Of a DNA stretch of 64,000 bases, positions 31,758-46,700 are shown piece after piece. The notes below the pieces were generated by a model. That model did no database searches. It saw only the letters and a list, made by a program, of their open reading frames with translations, and had not been told where the DNA came from. Position 1 is the first letter of the stretch, and every line of letters starts with the position of its first letter. The translations under genes were made by a program, and so were the position numbers. This DNA is from Ophiura sarsii. Lineage: Eukaryota > Echinodermata > Ophiuroidea > Amphilepidida > Ophiuridae. The stretch covers positions 37,834,656-37,898,655 of the forward strand of contig CM069445.1 in NCBI GenBank assembly GCA_035610835.1, written 5' to 3'.

Positions 31758-34700
31758 CTGCAAGAGGAAGACAAAAGGGGTAAATTGGGGGCAAATTAGT
31801 AAATTATATAGTTGCTCTTAGCACAGGGGTGTTAGAGGTCACACACAAAATAGAGGAAGATTACTAAAAAAAGCTGGAAAACATGGTAAATTGGGCTGAA
31901 AATAAAATAAAGGCTTAAAGTTTGGCATTAAAAAACCCCAACAAGAGATGAAATCAGCTAAAAAGAGGAACTCACACACCCCTGTAAACAACATTTAGGC
32001 ATGGGTTTAAAAAGATGTCAAATAGGGTTCATGTTAAAGTGCATTGTGTGAATGCAGCTTGTGTCGTTATTGTGAGGAGAATTATAGATTTTGTTCATCC
32101 ACCTGTGTGCAGTGACGTTGCCCATTAGAACCACATGTTCGATGATGAGTTACATTCACAGGAATATGCTCAAATGTCACTGCGCAGAGGCAGATGAATG
32201 GAGCAGAGAGCCATATAAATTATTCATCTTCAGTTTTCCATCATACTTTACCAAGAGAACCACACTTTAGTTACATATTCTGTAGTTTATCAAAATCTCA
32301 GTGTTTATATAATTATGGCCCGTCCGTTCACACTCCCGTCGGTGAGCATCGCCGGACGTAAACGGATATCGGCACGCGAGTTGACGCAATGTCATCTTTT
32401 AACGACGGGAGTGTGAAGGGGCCATTAGATAAATAGGATTGTGGATCAATCTTCCATTGGCATCGTGTCTGGAATGGCTGTGTATGGGATGAACTTTGAG
32501 CAGTATATGACAGAGTTTTGTCAATGACATCAAGAAAATAAAGAAATAACCTGGGAACAAATGGACAATTCCGGACACAAATGGCCTTAGGTTAATAGTA
32601 CTTACTCTCTGGGTTGGAATTCTTCAAATCCTCCCTCATCTTTGAGGGGTGTGCTTTCTATATCACCCTTTAATTGCTGCTCTTTGTCTGATACTGTGGG
32701 GAAAATACAAACAAAATATACATTAATATTCTGAAATGATCACACATAAAGTCACCAAAACTGCATTTCATTCAATAAGGTTAATATTCATACATGCTTT
32801 AGGTAAAGGTTAACATTCTGAAATATTCTGATATAAATCTGCTAAACTGAACTGAAAGCCTTTTTTTGACAGAAGTATTTCAATATGTTACAAACAAACA
32901 ATAACTGTTTCAGAAAATGTTCTGACATGAAGTAAAATTGAAGCCAAAAAGGAAGTAAGTATCCAAATAATCTATGAACACAAAAAAGGGATTTCTTTCT
33001 AAATTTAGAACACATTTAGTTTTGCTTCATTTTGTAAAGGACATATCGTTCATCATAAATCATATCATTTCAGTGTAAATCATAAGAGAGATTTCCTTGT
33101 TTAATAAAGGGAAGTTATATTTGAGTGTTTCACATCTTGTGCCCAAAATAGTTGTTATTCCCAAAATTTGATTTCAATTTCCCTGATCACATTACAAAAT
33201 GGTACCAAAAATCTGACAGACGGCAGCCATGCTAATATAACTGTATTGTCCCCTGTAAGGCATACGGGGACATGCCGAGTACCCCCCCCCCCCACCCCCG
33301 GGCCTATAAGCCAATACCTTTGCATTAGTATTTAACATTTTGCTTAGTTCCCATCATGGAACATTTTAGCAAATTCTTCGTTTCAACTTTTCCAAGATCC
33401 GTTCCAAATGTTGCTGTTCATGGAACACATTTTACAGAATGGTTCATTTTGCGAATGGAATGTTATCCAAGAAATTAGTGAAATAAAACCACCATGGAAA
33501 TATTAGCTAAAACAGTATACTGCACTGAGTGCAATGAACGTGAGGACAAATTATCCATGAACTAAAAGGTATGGGCCTATAAAACAAGCAATCAATTGGC
33601 CAGGGTTGGGACTCGCAAATGGACATTATATTAGCTGTGTCAATTTTGTATAAAGCTATATTATGTGATTAACCTGAAGGAAGGAGAGAAAACCCCTCAT
33701 TACAGAGATAGGGGTAGACAGTATGTTAGCTAGATATTTCTTAGTGCCAGTACATTATTGCAATGTCCCGGTGTTACAATAAATGCAAAGATATTGAACC
33801 TAGAGCTAGTCTTAGTTATAGTATACATATAGTCCATTTATATTTCAAGACAGAGTACCTGGAAAAGGATGCATCATTTCCCACTGGAAAAATATTGTAT
33901 TTTGTATTACTGAATGCAGATGCTATTTTGTTGTTGTTGAGGCATAGGTGCTAAGTATGTGTCATGACACAAGTTTGTAAAGTGATATGAACTAGTATAC
34001 CCTTAGTAGCAGGAACAGGGGACAACAACTCAGTGCATGCAGGCAGTTTTTATGCCAATATGTATATAACTGTGTAAGTTACAGTTAAGGGATTACTTGG
34101 AAACCAATATAAAATTTTGAAATACAAAGTTACTTTGTATATACAAATGTACTTTTCAAGTCTAGCAATGTATGATTTGATTTGATTTACTGGTTTTGTA
34201 TTAAAACACCCCACAAGCTTAATATAAAAGCTCTATATGCCTATCTGTGTGGTCCTCCATTACAAGATAATAATTGAAATTATGTTATCCCAACTTACTT
34301 CTAATAAAACATTGGGGGTAGTATCACAAACAAAATAAGTTTCATTCATTTCTTGATTGTATTTATGTGTATTTGGAACAAATGTAATTTCCCTTGTGAT
34401 GTCACAGCACTCTTGCCAGGCTGACCTTTTATCAGCCAGTGACCTCTTTATAAAGGTCATGTCAAATAAATCAAATCTGTATTTGAGATTCCTTGTTAGC
34501 CATGTCAACTTGCCTTATTTAAAACAATTAACCCAATTTAGTTACAAGGGAACGAGCAATCTAAAAGATCCATGATAAGTATAAACCCATTTTGGCATGA
34601 TACTTGGTTGTCATGGTTTTGATATATGAATCAAATGGATGAAATGGTGTCACCATGTAATGAAACTTGACTTCAGTTTGTACCCTCATGTAATGATGAA

Positions 34701-37700
34701 ACAAATAAAATATCTTCATCAGTTTCCTGTCTACCCTGTATCATAGTATCATATTCATATCACAATAATAATAATGCATTACTTTCTATATCCACATATT
34801 CAATTTCAATCACACTTTCGCATTATATTCTATAATACACTATAGTTCGTTCAATATTTATCAAACTCGCATCTCATTATCCCTCATATTATTGCAATAA
34901 GTATACAATTACCCACACAATCAAAGACAAAATTACAGCACTTGAGTTTAAATGCTGCGTCGATGACCAGAATACACTCTGACGTCACTGCACAGGGTTA
35001 TATAAATAGGCAGTGTGAAACTCATGATGGGCGCAACACACAGGTTTTACACTCATTTCATCATACCATGACGTGTGCGCCAAGTAGACAGGTGGATACA
35101 GGTGGACAATAGTGAGCCTATCATGATATTTGCCTATTTGGTACCAAACATACTATATAAAAAGGCAGGTGCACCATGGGTCAATGAACTTAACCTGTAG
35201 ATAACAGGGCTCTATACTCTAATTCTGAACTTGACTGCTATTACATTTAGATCTATATGTTCACTCTAGGGATGAAATAAACTGAATAATTGTACTTATT
35301 TAAAGGTCAGAGACATTGGTTTAATGTATTTCATATGAAGGTCTATTATTCCATCATGAATTTTCATATCATAAAATCATGCTCAATAATATTTCAAGTT
35401 TATATATTTATTATACTGGTATAACAGAGGACATTGAACCACCAAGACTACAGACAGGCATGTTAATGGGTTGCTATAGAGATACCTAATTAGTAAGCTT
35501 CTCGACTACAGGGCTTGGTACAGGTTATTAAGGAGACATGGGATAAAAACCTGTGTGTATCTGTGAGGAAGGGTATGTGTATTGCACATCCCTATTTGTT
35601 GACAGAATGGTGCCGATAGTTTTGAGGTGCCCACCACTAATAATACACACTCGGCACGTGACGAGTGTGTGGCGCGCAACTCTTTTAGCCAATCAGAAGG
35701 CTGAAACTACATGCGGTCACACCTGGGCGATTGGGAGGAGAATTTCTATCTCTTTTTTGCCAGTTTTGGAACGGCGTTTGTGAAAACGTGCATAGAGTTA
35801 ATCATCATAATCGTCCTTTTGAATGATTTGTAATTGAGCTGTGAACAAATAAAACGCCAGGGGAAGAAATATAAATACCCTAGTTGACCAAAGTTCAATC
35901 TGGTGCTTCATATTGTCTCGATTACTTGAAGAATAGACATTTCTGTTGACTTACCGCAATGCAAGGTAAATTTAGGCAAGTAAGCTTAAAGATACGCTAC
36001 TACATCAAGCTTAAAAAAACGCTTGAAACACATAATTTTTGACAATAAAGGAACAATAATATGCTAGCATTATTGGTGTCTTTCCACTTGTCATTTAGAC
36101 CAGATGCCTCATTGTATTGTACAGTCCATATTTCCCTGGCATTTGGAACAGAAACCTTATTGACTTCCCCCGCAAGTATCAATGTGATAATTATGGGAGA
36201 TTCAGGTGCACGTCACATATGTGATGCTATCTGTGTCGGGATTTTTTCATATTGGAGATATTTATATCATACGAAAGCTGAATCTGTGCTGATTACAGAA
36301 CTGTTTTGATCATTTTTCTACGATCACTACAAAAAAAGTTATGAGTGAATGATGGTTGTGATGTCATAAAAAGCTACAAAACAAGAAATCATGAAAACAT
36401 GCCATAAAAGATACATAGTTCAATAGAATAACATTATAAGGCTTATTAGAAAAGTGACTTAAGTTTTTGAAGGTGAAATTTCATAAAAGGTGATGATACA
36501 AAGTATCAAAAATTAGTTTTCTAAATAAAATATTTTTAAAAAAAGGTTTTTTTGTTTTTGTTTTTTGTTTTTTTAAATTTTACCCATAATCCTTATTTCA
36601 CAATTTGCGACATCCGACGGGTTTTCACAGATCGCATCACATATGACTTTGACCTCATTTAAAAGTACACAAGGTTAATCTCACCCATAAAATGGAAATC
36701 TGTGATGCATATAATGTAAGCTTGACTGCAACGCTCTGATTGGTTACTGGAATTTGTGGGCATTCACGAATGTACTATGGACTTTTTTAAATATATTTGG
36801 CCAGCTACCACGGCCTATATCTATAAAAAAAAAAGCCTTGCTGACATGATGCAAACTTTGATTGTTGCCAAGACTTACGTTACTTTGAGACGTGAATTTC
36901 CCATTAATGTGATTAAAATTCATTGAAATCTTACCATTATATTTGCCTCCCTTTTGGCTCTTGAGTACACAGATAATTAGAAGGATGAGAAGAAGTACAA
37001 TGATGATTACGACTAGCGCTATAAACCAGCCTTCCACTTTGAAGCCACCGGCTGCTGATTTTTCTGTAACAGATAAAAAGAAGAAATGAAACTATACATT
37101 AATATTTTTATAATCAAGTATTTTTAAACCAAAAGTAGACAGTAATTTCAGAGTATAAATTATCATCATCAAACAGTCTGTGGCTGTTATAATTAATTTG
37201 AGTAATTTATAGATAAGGTACCGCTATGATGGACATTGTTTTACACAATTTATGAATGCAGTACAACACATAACCAGCCCTCAAATTATGCTTCTTTTTT
37301 ATTTCAGGGGCAAAATTGCAGCAACTTTAACCTGAAATACTTGTAGTGCAATTTTGCATCAGACATTTTGCAGGCACTCTTTGTTCCCAAATTAGAGTTT
37401 AAAAAAGTGAAATGCACCGATTCTAACCACATATTTTCTAATCAAATATTTCCTCAATGTTTGCGATGGAGAAAAAACATAACTATAGATCATTATGCTT
37501 TTTGGAACATTGAGATAATTGCATCACAAGACCAAATTCATACAAATAAGGGACACAATATCCGAGAACACTTTGTAATATAAATATACATGTCCAGTAA
37601 ACCAAATTAATTATAAACAAATTAAAAAATAACCATCAGCTGTTTGTCAGTGCTGACATATGTCTCATGACCCACCACACATTCATCATTATTATTTTTA

Positions 37701-40700
37701 TTAATATTTAATCTCGATGTATCCTTTTCCTTGAAAAAATAAATCAAAATGATTAATTAATATCCGCCCGTCATGTCATTGCATTTGTAGTCTGCATATA
37801 TTAGTATTCTCATTTCTGAATATATACAATTTCTTTCATCATACAACTTGCTAGATGATTCTGAGGCAATTAAATATGTAATTATATTTCCTATTATAAT
37901 TTGGATTACCCATTAATCTTTCAAGTATGAACGATAAGTGATGATTATATTATAGAGAAGTCATATGTTTATCATTACCCATATTAATAATATTTATTTA
38001 CGCAACTCCCAGTATACTCAGCAACATCTAAGGGTTCAAAACATATGAGCACAATAAAGTGAGAAAAATATTCCGTGTGTTATAAATATATGTATGTAAT
38101 ACCTGAGTGCCGGATATTCATAATTTTGCATACTTCTATTTGGGCATTGTAAAAATAGATTACTTCAAGATAAGAATGTTCATGAACTGCTAATTTTACA
38201 CAGATTTGTGCATGCTTTCATCTAAAATTGGTAATCTTATAAGCTTATTAACACGTACCTAAACACTTTCTTTAAACAGAATATAATTAAATGCTTTAAT
38301 ATTCATAGACTTATATACAAAAGAAATACATGTGCACATTCTTATTTTAATGGTACTTGCTTGAAATGTGAAAAGTGCACAAAATATTTAGCCTGCAAAA
38401 TGTCCATATTTACAGTACCATTAAATTAATCCGAGTATTGCCAATAGTGAGCGGACAATAATTGTAATGTATATTGATTACGTGGGTTTAAAAATTAGTA
38501 TATGACCTGGCAGCGTAAAAACTCAAATTAAATTATGGTATTAATGTCAATTTCATAATTTGTCAATTTTACAACAATAATAAAAAATAGTTGTTGACCT
38601 TTTTGTTGTTAAGGACTTGAGGTTGTTGTTTTTCATTGAAATTTTGGTTTTAGTATACCTCAGAATGCTATCCATTTAATTGTATTGTATTGAGTTTTAT
38701 TCTAAATCAATTATTGATGAGTTTCAATGCCATGGCACATTATGCAATCAATATGGAGCAATTAGATTTATCTATATAGCTAAATATTATATACATTGTA
38801 TACACTAAACACAATGATACACTAATAGGGAAAATTCAAGTTATGATATAAATGGAAGGTCAATCCAAACCTTGTTCAATTATTTCAGTGTTTCCAATTG
38901 AAATTATTTATAATGTGTGGCACAAGAGCCCACAAACAAAAGTGGTATACTTTTTCTGTGAGCCCTTAGAAAATACAGTAGTCTAACCTTTAGGGAAACC
39001 ACAGCACCCATCTTTGGCAGTGGCGAGTGGGTCCAAAGTAGCCCAATTATGTGGTTTAGCCGCGGGTTTGGTAACACTCAAACAATTTGACGTGCTGTGG
39101 CACATGGGTCCAAAGTAGCCCAATTATGCGGTTTAGCCAAGGGTTTGGTAACCCTCAATCAATTTGACACTGGAAGAGTTTTGAGATGGCAAAGGTAATG
39201 GCTCATCCACACACAAGCTCTATATGTTAGTATAGTGTATCCCAGAAGAAACACAACCAACTACCAATCATCAAACTGTCAGTACCCTTGCATTAACAGC
39301 AACTCAATCTATGGAGTACTGTAAACGTGAAAATCTTCGCGCTACATTAATTTTCGTGCTTTTTGCGCTCCAAGCAGCTACCGCGAAAATAAAAACATGC
39401 AAATATATTTATTTTGTGTATAAGTCTATCTGTAATGAACGTTCAAATCGCGAATTTAAAAACAAGCGAAATGGCTCAAAATCAGCAAAGCATGAAATTT
39501 TATTCGCACGAAAATTACCACTTGTACAGTAGTTAATTAGTATCCATCTGTCCTGTACCAATATCTACTTTGTATACATTTGACCAAAGTAAAATAATAA
39601 ACACACCATCATCATTAGGACTGTGACAAGTGACAAGTATTCTAATGAAGGAAAAGAACATTACTTTGTACAAGTGGCCTATTTTTGCAGACTGATATTT
39701 TGACAAACTAGTCAACCTAATGCATTACAATTAGCAGCCATAGTCATAGTGTCTTGTTTTATGGTTCTCTATTTCATGTAACTTGAACTTTTTTAAAATT
39801 TTAGATATACTTATTAAATAATAGCTATCAGGCTAAATTTAAAAAAAATTAAAAAAATGTTTCCCAAAAAAAAACCACCCCAACATTTCAAAGATTTTTC
39901 TCATTTTCATTGATCACATCATTTGTAATACAAAGGATCACTTTTACAAGGATTTCAATATTTTATATTTAAAAAAAAAAAAAAGGAAAATAAATTGGAA
40001 AAACTGCATTCCGCATTAGATTTTGAAAAACTGAAGGGCTTTGAGACAAAAAGATTTTTTAAATTTAGCCTCATGCTTTGAACAACCCTAGCAACAAAGA
40101 GGGAAAATAAGCATACCATTAACATTTACATTTGCCAGTGTACATCAAGCCAAGCAACGTGACAACGCTTCAGGTTCACTTAGTAACCAACCAGGGTCAA
40201 AGTTGACTAATGCTATTAGGGATGGAGATTACACCAGGTAAACTAATTACAGCTGGTTAATAATGAAGTTCAAGCTTACAATTATTAGCTTTATTATTTT
40301 CTAGGGTAGGTAGTGATAGTAATAGTAAGAGAATCCCACGAGACTCCAGTACACGAAGCAGAATTGTAGAATGCAAGACTGGGTGGGCCCCTGGAACAAC
40401 CACTAGCTATAAATTCATTTTCTCCTGGATCGACATGAATTAATTTGACATTAAAGCAAGCAATTTTTTAGATAATCTTTTAAAATGGTTGTCTAAATAA
40501 ATTTGATTAAGAGTAAAATTCTGGTATCAAAATGAACCCACAATATGCAATATTCAAACGTTTATTTTCATTTTTGAATCGGCCATAATTCATGGTCAGA
40601 TGTTGCATGCTGGCATTTATAAGCCTTTTTTTTTAAATCACTGATGTCCATTCAATTTTATCTGACTTACATACATACATGATGATTTGAATTCCTTCCT

Positions 40701-43700
40701 TTATAACCAATTTATAAATTTAGGAAATCTACACTCAGCTATTACATTTTCCATATGTTTGTTTCTGGACTACAGAAGTTTCAAAATGTACAGCTAAAAC
40801 CACCCCCTGCCTATTCTAATGAATATTCTTCAGATCCCAGCCCCATGTATATACAGTACTAAAGTATTCACACTGTGACTAAGATATTCCAACAGTACAC
40901 TCCACCAGCTGTGGAATGTTCCACTACTAAATGCTAAATAGATGTGCAACTTAACCAAGAATGGGAACAGTGCACCATAACGTGACCTAACCGAACGCTT
41001 CCTTACGGAGCATAATTCATACGATTCTATTTGATATCAATCGCCGTTGGCATTGATTCATACAATGTGTGTTTGTGTGTGTGGAGTCTACCTTACCATC
41101 GTGTCGAGGAAGCGTTCCCCATTAATGCGAGGCGCAGTGGGGATGACTAGTGGGGCTAATTCCAATGTGAAAGCTAGTGAATTAAATATTACTAAAGGAA
41201 AATAACAGTGTCAGATTATAGGATTGATGCAATTAATGAAAGATTGCGGAATTGTAACCGAGACCTCCAGGATAATATTAAAAGTGATGATGAAAGCACA
41301 AGAGTTTATTTGAAAATCAGGTATTGCTAGGGCCTAGGTATTGCCTTAATTTATCATTCAATACCGTCAATATATTATTATGAAAGGGTGGTATATGCAA
41401 CAATTTGTTTTAATTGAACATGTCATGCTATCTTCTGGTGATAACATGACTGATTTTGACTGATACTTCCAAATGTTATCTACTGAAGAAAGCATTCTTC
41501 AATTTCATTTTTTGAGGCTGCAAATATTATATTATCTTAGATCAAAGCTGGTCCAAGATTGTCACAGGGAGCTTCTCATCTTACCCAGTACTGACGATAT
41601 ATAACACTTACAGCCCCAGAATGATCCCCTTCTATTCATGAAAAGGTCTGTACCATTTTTAACAATCAAGGGTTGCTGAAATGCAATACACTAGTGGTGA
41701 TAGCATTGGATATTGAGAGCTCTGAATGCTATCTACTGAAGATAGCATTCTGAATGCCAAAATGCTATATCCGCAAGATTAATATAGCATAATTATGTTA
41801 TCGACTGTAATCATTTCTATGATCCATATTAAAATGTTAAACATGTTATATTACACTTCAGATTGCATAATGGATTGTTATCTGCTGCAGATAGCACTCT
41901 GAATGCCAAAATGCTATCTACTGAAGATAGCATAAATTAGATAGCATACTTATTGCAATAATATTATCACCTGGTATTTCAAATAACAACGGTGCTATAC
42001 ACTGACGATAGCTCACTGAATGTTATTCTGCTATCTACTGATGAAAGCATTTTTAGGTTAGATACTAATCCTAATATCAACTGAAAACATTGAATTCAAA
42101 TTGTAAATCATATTAACAAAGCAACGTCATTGATATTGTAAAATCAAATAAATATATCTTCAATTTTGAGTGCGGTTAAATCTGGGTAAAACGGACATAC
42201 AAAATGAGGTCAAAGTTGTTTGGCTAATAGCTTTTTAAACTGGTTATTAAACTACCCTACCAATCATATGCATCCTATTCGTGAGCTGTAGACACACAAC
42301 ACAAGTCAATTTGAACCAAGCTGTTGGATTTAACACATAAATGGTGCTCTTATGAGAGTGGCCATACTGTGGTGTGGTTAGAGCGAGATATCTAGTTCTA
42401 AAAAAAAATCACATGTGACATTAAGTACTGCCAGACCAGAACAAGACAATAATATGATGTGTTCCTGCCAAGTTTATGCTATCCATGATTTAATTATAAG
42501 CAATATCAAAAGTTCGGTTATTCATATTATCAGTCGGGCTAATTTAACTAAAAGGATACAACCAAAGATATTGATTAGCCTATATAATTGGATATTCTCA
42601 AAAGGATAAACCATATCTGGAAATTCCCACTCAAACCTTTACTTCATTGCAATGTGTGCAATTTGAAAAATATGATGGTAGCATTCACTAATTACATGCT
42701 ACAAATCCAATTACGTAATTAATATTTTGTTTTTATATGATACACAATCAATTACATTGAGAACTGAGAGGGGCTATTATTTCAATTTTCTGTATTTTGG
42801 TTGACTTTTCTTCTCCTTTTTTATCATAAAATTGTATTGAGATGTTAAATGTATCTAATCTTATAAGCTTGTTTTTATAAGTTTCTTTATTCAATAAAAT
42901 ATTTTAACTAAGAAATCAAATTCATTTAGATACGCCTGATTCGATTGAATGTGGAGTGGGGCTAATGCAATATAAAATGGGTGTTATGTCAAGGAAGCTT
43001 TTCAACAGTAGTAGCAACACAATACTATATCAGGATACAGTTCATAGACATAATATTTACATCAAAATTGTTGACAAACCCTTTTTTCTCAAAAATATAA
43101 TTTCTATTGACAAAATCCCATCACAATTTCATGCAGAAATGCACAAAACACATTGAAAGTCAAATTTGCAGAAAGCAGAAATCAATCAAATATGTGAACA
43201 AAAGATTGTAGCCCAAGAGGGGAAAAGGCCAGGACACATTTGTAGTAATGTATTTCTTTGTATGAATTGAAGTTGAACTAATTGAACCGTGGGTGTCCAA
43301 TTGAAAATAATTGAACGGAAAATGGTGTGTAAAACTTCTTCTTTTTTCAAAGAATATATGTAATGTCCTTTTAATCTGCCTGGTATTTGGATCATTGTGT
43401 AAAATCGCAATTAAATTTTTATATGACATGACTTTCAAGAGTTGAAGGTTACCTTAAAATAGTTCAGTTAATGAAAAACATCGTGTGACATCGAATTCAC
43501 ATAATATTGAACCAAGTACACATAACACCCTTGTTTTTTGCATTAGCTTTTTGTTTGTTTGTTTGTTTGTTTGTGTTGTCTATTAAATGCAGTGCACGGT
43601 AGTCAAGCTATTTTCCCTGTGATAAATAATCTGCCTGGACTTACAAATGTAGGTGATGGGAATTATGGACATACGTATACTGCGCAACTGTAACCCAGTA

Positions 43701-46700
43701 AGGGTAAAGGGCAATGCCTCCATGTGCTATGTATAAAGCACACTAGCTATATCACTCTGGCATAGCGTTTAGAATAGTGTACTGACTGATAGTTTCACTT
43801 GAATGACATTCATGTACATATGTAGGTATTTTGACCAGGTTGTAAATCATGAGCCAGTCTTTAGGTATGGCAATTTTAGAATTATTCGACTACGTTGCAA
43901 GCTGTTGTCTTTGAAATCTGGGGTCTACAAAGGCTTTTTAACAGGTTTTATGCGTTTTATGCATTTATGGACCCCACATAACATGGTCGCTTAAAAATAA
44001 AAATATTGAGTCCAAATTGTTAAATTTTCAAAACATTTAGAGCTTCACCACCATCCTGGACTCCCAAAGTACTCTAAACACTCCCCCGGCTAATCTAGTA
44101 ACTCAGCATGTTATCATGGTTATAGGGTTTTTTGATTGGTATGGTACAGCCTGAAATCCAATGCTTCAGGTCATTACTTCTTTATTTGGATGAGTGGACA
44201 GGTTTCTAAAACACTAAATGTGATGAGACTCAATGAGAGTGATACAGCTAGATCAAGGGGTGGAGGCAGTGGGTGACAATTACCCCTTGACCCCTCCTCC
44301 GCTTGACACACAAAGGCCACTTTTGAGGGTACAGAAATGACCTATCCATACACAAGGTACACATGGTACTAGCTCTTACACCTCTACCACTCAGGGGTGG
44401 GGGCACTTAGTGGATATGAGGTCACGGGGTATGTGCCGCCAAATAGGGTCCTATTTTCACCCGTCTAGTAAATGTTTATGCATGGCCCTTTTTCATAGCC
44501 ATTTCTGGTACATTTATGGGTCTAAAATCCTTAAATTTTGTGTTTTTCACAGAAATCTTAGCAAAATCTGTCAAATATGTAGGGAAATTATGGGTTTCTG
44601 GTAAACATGCAGGTCTATTTCCCCCGAAAATTAGTAAATGTTTGGGTAAAATTTCTATTTTGCTAGCGGCACATCCCTACCAATAAAGTACCTGAGTGAC
44701 CCCCTGGGTTCCACTTGGTGACAGTCCTACATTTCCAAGTCTTTTCTTTAAGCCTGAACCCTTACAGCCCCGCACCCCATGAAATCCCATTTCCCAGCCT
44801 GTCGGTTCCACCCGGCGCTGAGGTTTTTGGGTGAAATAATGGCCCCGGGCTACATAGCTCCCCCCCCCCATGGCTCAATTGGTAGAGCGTTCGACTTGTA
44901 ACCGAGAGGTCGTGGGTTCAAACCCCGGGGCGTGGCACCTCTTGTTGTGTGTGTTTTTTTTGCTTGAAAAGTGTTAGGGTTAATATCACTTTCAATTTAA
45001 ATATTCAATTAGCTATAGATTTGTTACCCAAATCTCACATCACATTTTGCAACTTTCTATATAATAATGTAAGCAACGATTCCTAAGAATTTGTATTCAT
45101 AAATTAACTAAGAATACCCAGGGTATTTTTTTCTCTTCAAATTTAAATTCAATGCATATTTATCCCCATGATAAAGTATTCTTATGCTGTTGTTATGATA
45201 AGATAAGAGCCCTAAAACTTGCTATAATAAAATTTTAATTTATTGTATTTTATGTCTAGGTGTTTGTAGACAAACAATAAATAAAGTCTTGTATTGCTTT
45301 GTTGCCTAGTGATCGGGTGCATAGCACTTTTGTATCGGAGTGTCATGGTCTATATCTCTCAGACTGTTGATGGCTCCGTGGTGTTCACTGCCATGAGTTG
45401 ACATTTCCGTTACGTACGAGCGATTCGTGATATGATCGGTGAAAATATCGCAAAAGATACAACTTGATATGAGCCATGCATGGATACATATTCTCACCTG
45501 TGTACTAAAATCATACAATAAGATAGAGGTATTACTATCGTACCAAAACCTATTGGGTGGGCTTAGATCATTCGTAAAGCAATATTATGCGATCTTTTTC
45601 AAACTTTGAAACATTTTTTTCTTCTCTCTTATAATGAAGGCGTTCCATGAATAAGCAGGTCAATTTCAAACTAAGAACGGAAGAATTGATCTCAGTTGGC
45701 GTGCAACATTTTTGGGAATAGTTTTGACACACTGGCACTGATAATAAATAGAGATAGAGGTATGTTCTGACACTTCCCTCAAAACCTCTTTTTTCAACCA
45801 ACCTTTTCAATTTGTTGCAGTTATTATGACCTTCATTTTTACACAAAACTTAGTTCTAAAACATCTATTTTTTTTAAAAGATTGGGATGGCTGGCTAAGG
45901 AGAATGTACTATTTCCTTTCTCTGTTTCAACATCTTTCATAACAATAACACCATCTCAATACTCCATACATACCCCATTAAACCCCACCAAAAGGTGTAT
46001 CAAGATCCTAAATGAGACATACAAGTACACCCCTTTTAACACTTTCCAAGCGGCAGGCGTCTGCAGACGACATTTCAAAATTTCACAAAATGTTTCAAAA
46101 ATGTCAAAATTATTCAATTTAATTACCATATTTAGAATCACCATGGAAATGCATTAAAATGAGTACAAACATGCCTAGTATTGGATCAGTAATCCTTGAG
46201 AGAGAAAGTTGGGAAATCTGTTTTGTATTTGGATCGGTAAAACCAATATCCGCATCAAGCACAGGCAGCCATTGGCCGTTGGCCGGCTATTTTAGTATGT
46301 CCCGTTTTTAGATGGCTTTCAACATCTTGGCGATAATATTTCTCAAAGGTAATCCTTCAACATCAATTAATCCACGCCGGAATATATACACGCTATATTG
46401 CACATCTTCACATATTCAGCGCAATGTATGACGATCACCGTGTCTGTCAGTACAATCCAAATTGCACAACGACATACATTGTTGTTAAATTACCAGGTGT
46501 TAATGAGATAGTAAGATGCAGATTATGTTCTATCTCAATTTGGTGAATGTTATCCTAGTAGATAGTACAGAAACATTGTCATGTGATAATCATTAGAAAA
46601 CTCTGGAAATATATTCATAGGCATAGGTCTAAGTTAGGTGAGGTTTAAAAAACAACAAGTTTTTGGACATTTATTAATAATAAAAAAAAATAAAAATTAA

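Noticed and set aside
44864..44937. Functional tRNA-Thr gene
   Set aside because: Acceptor stem does not pair and abuts a C run; mismatches in anticodon and T stems. Kept as tRNA-like repeat.
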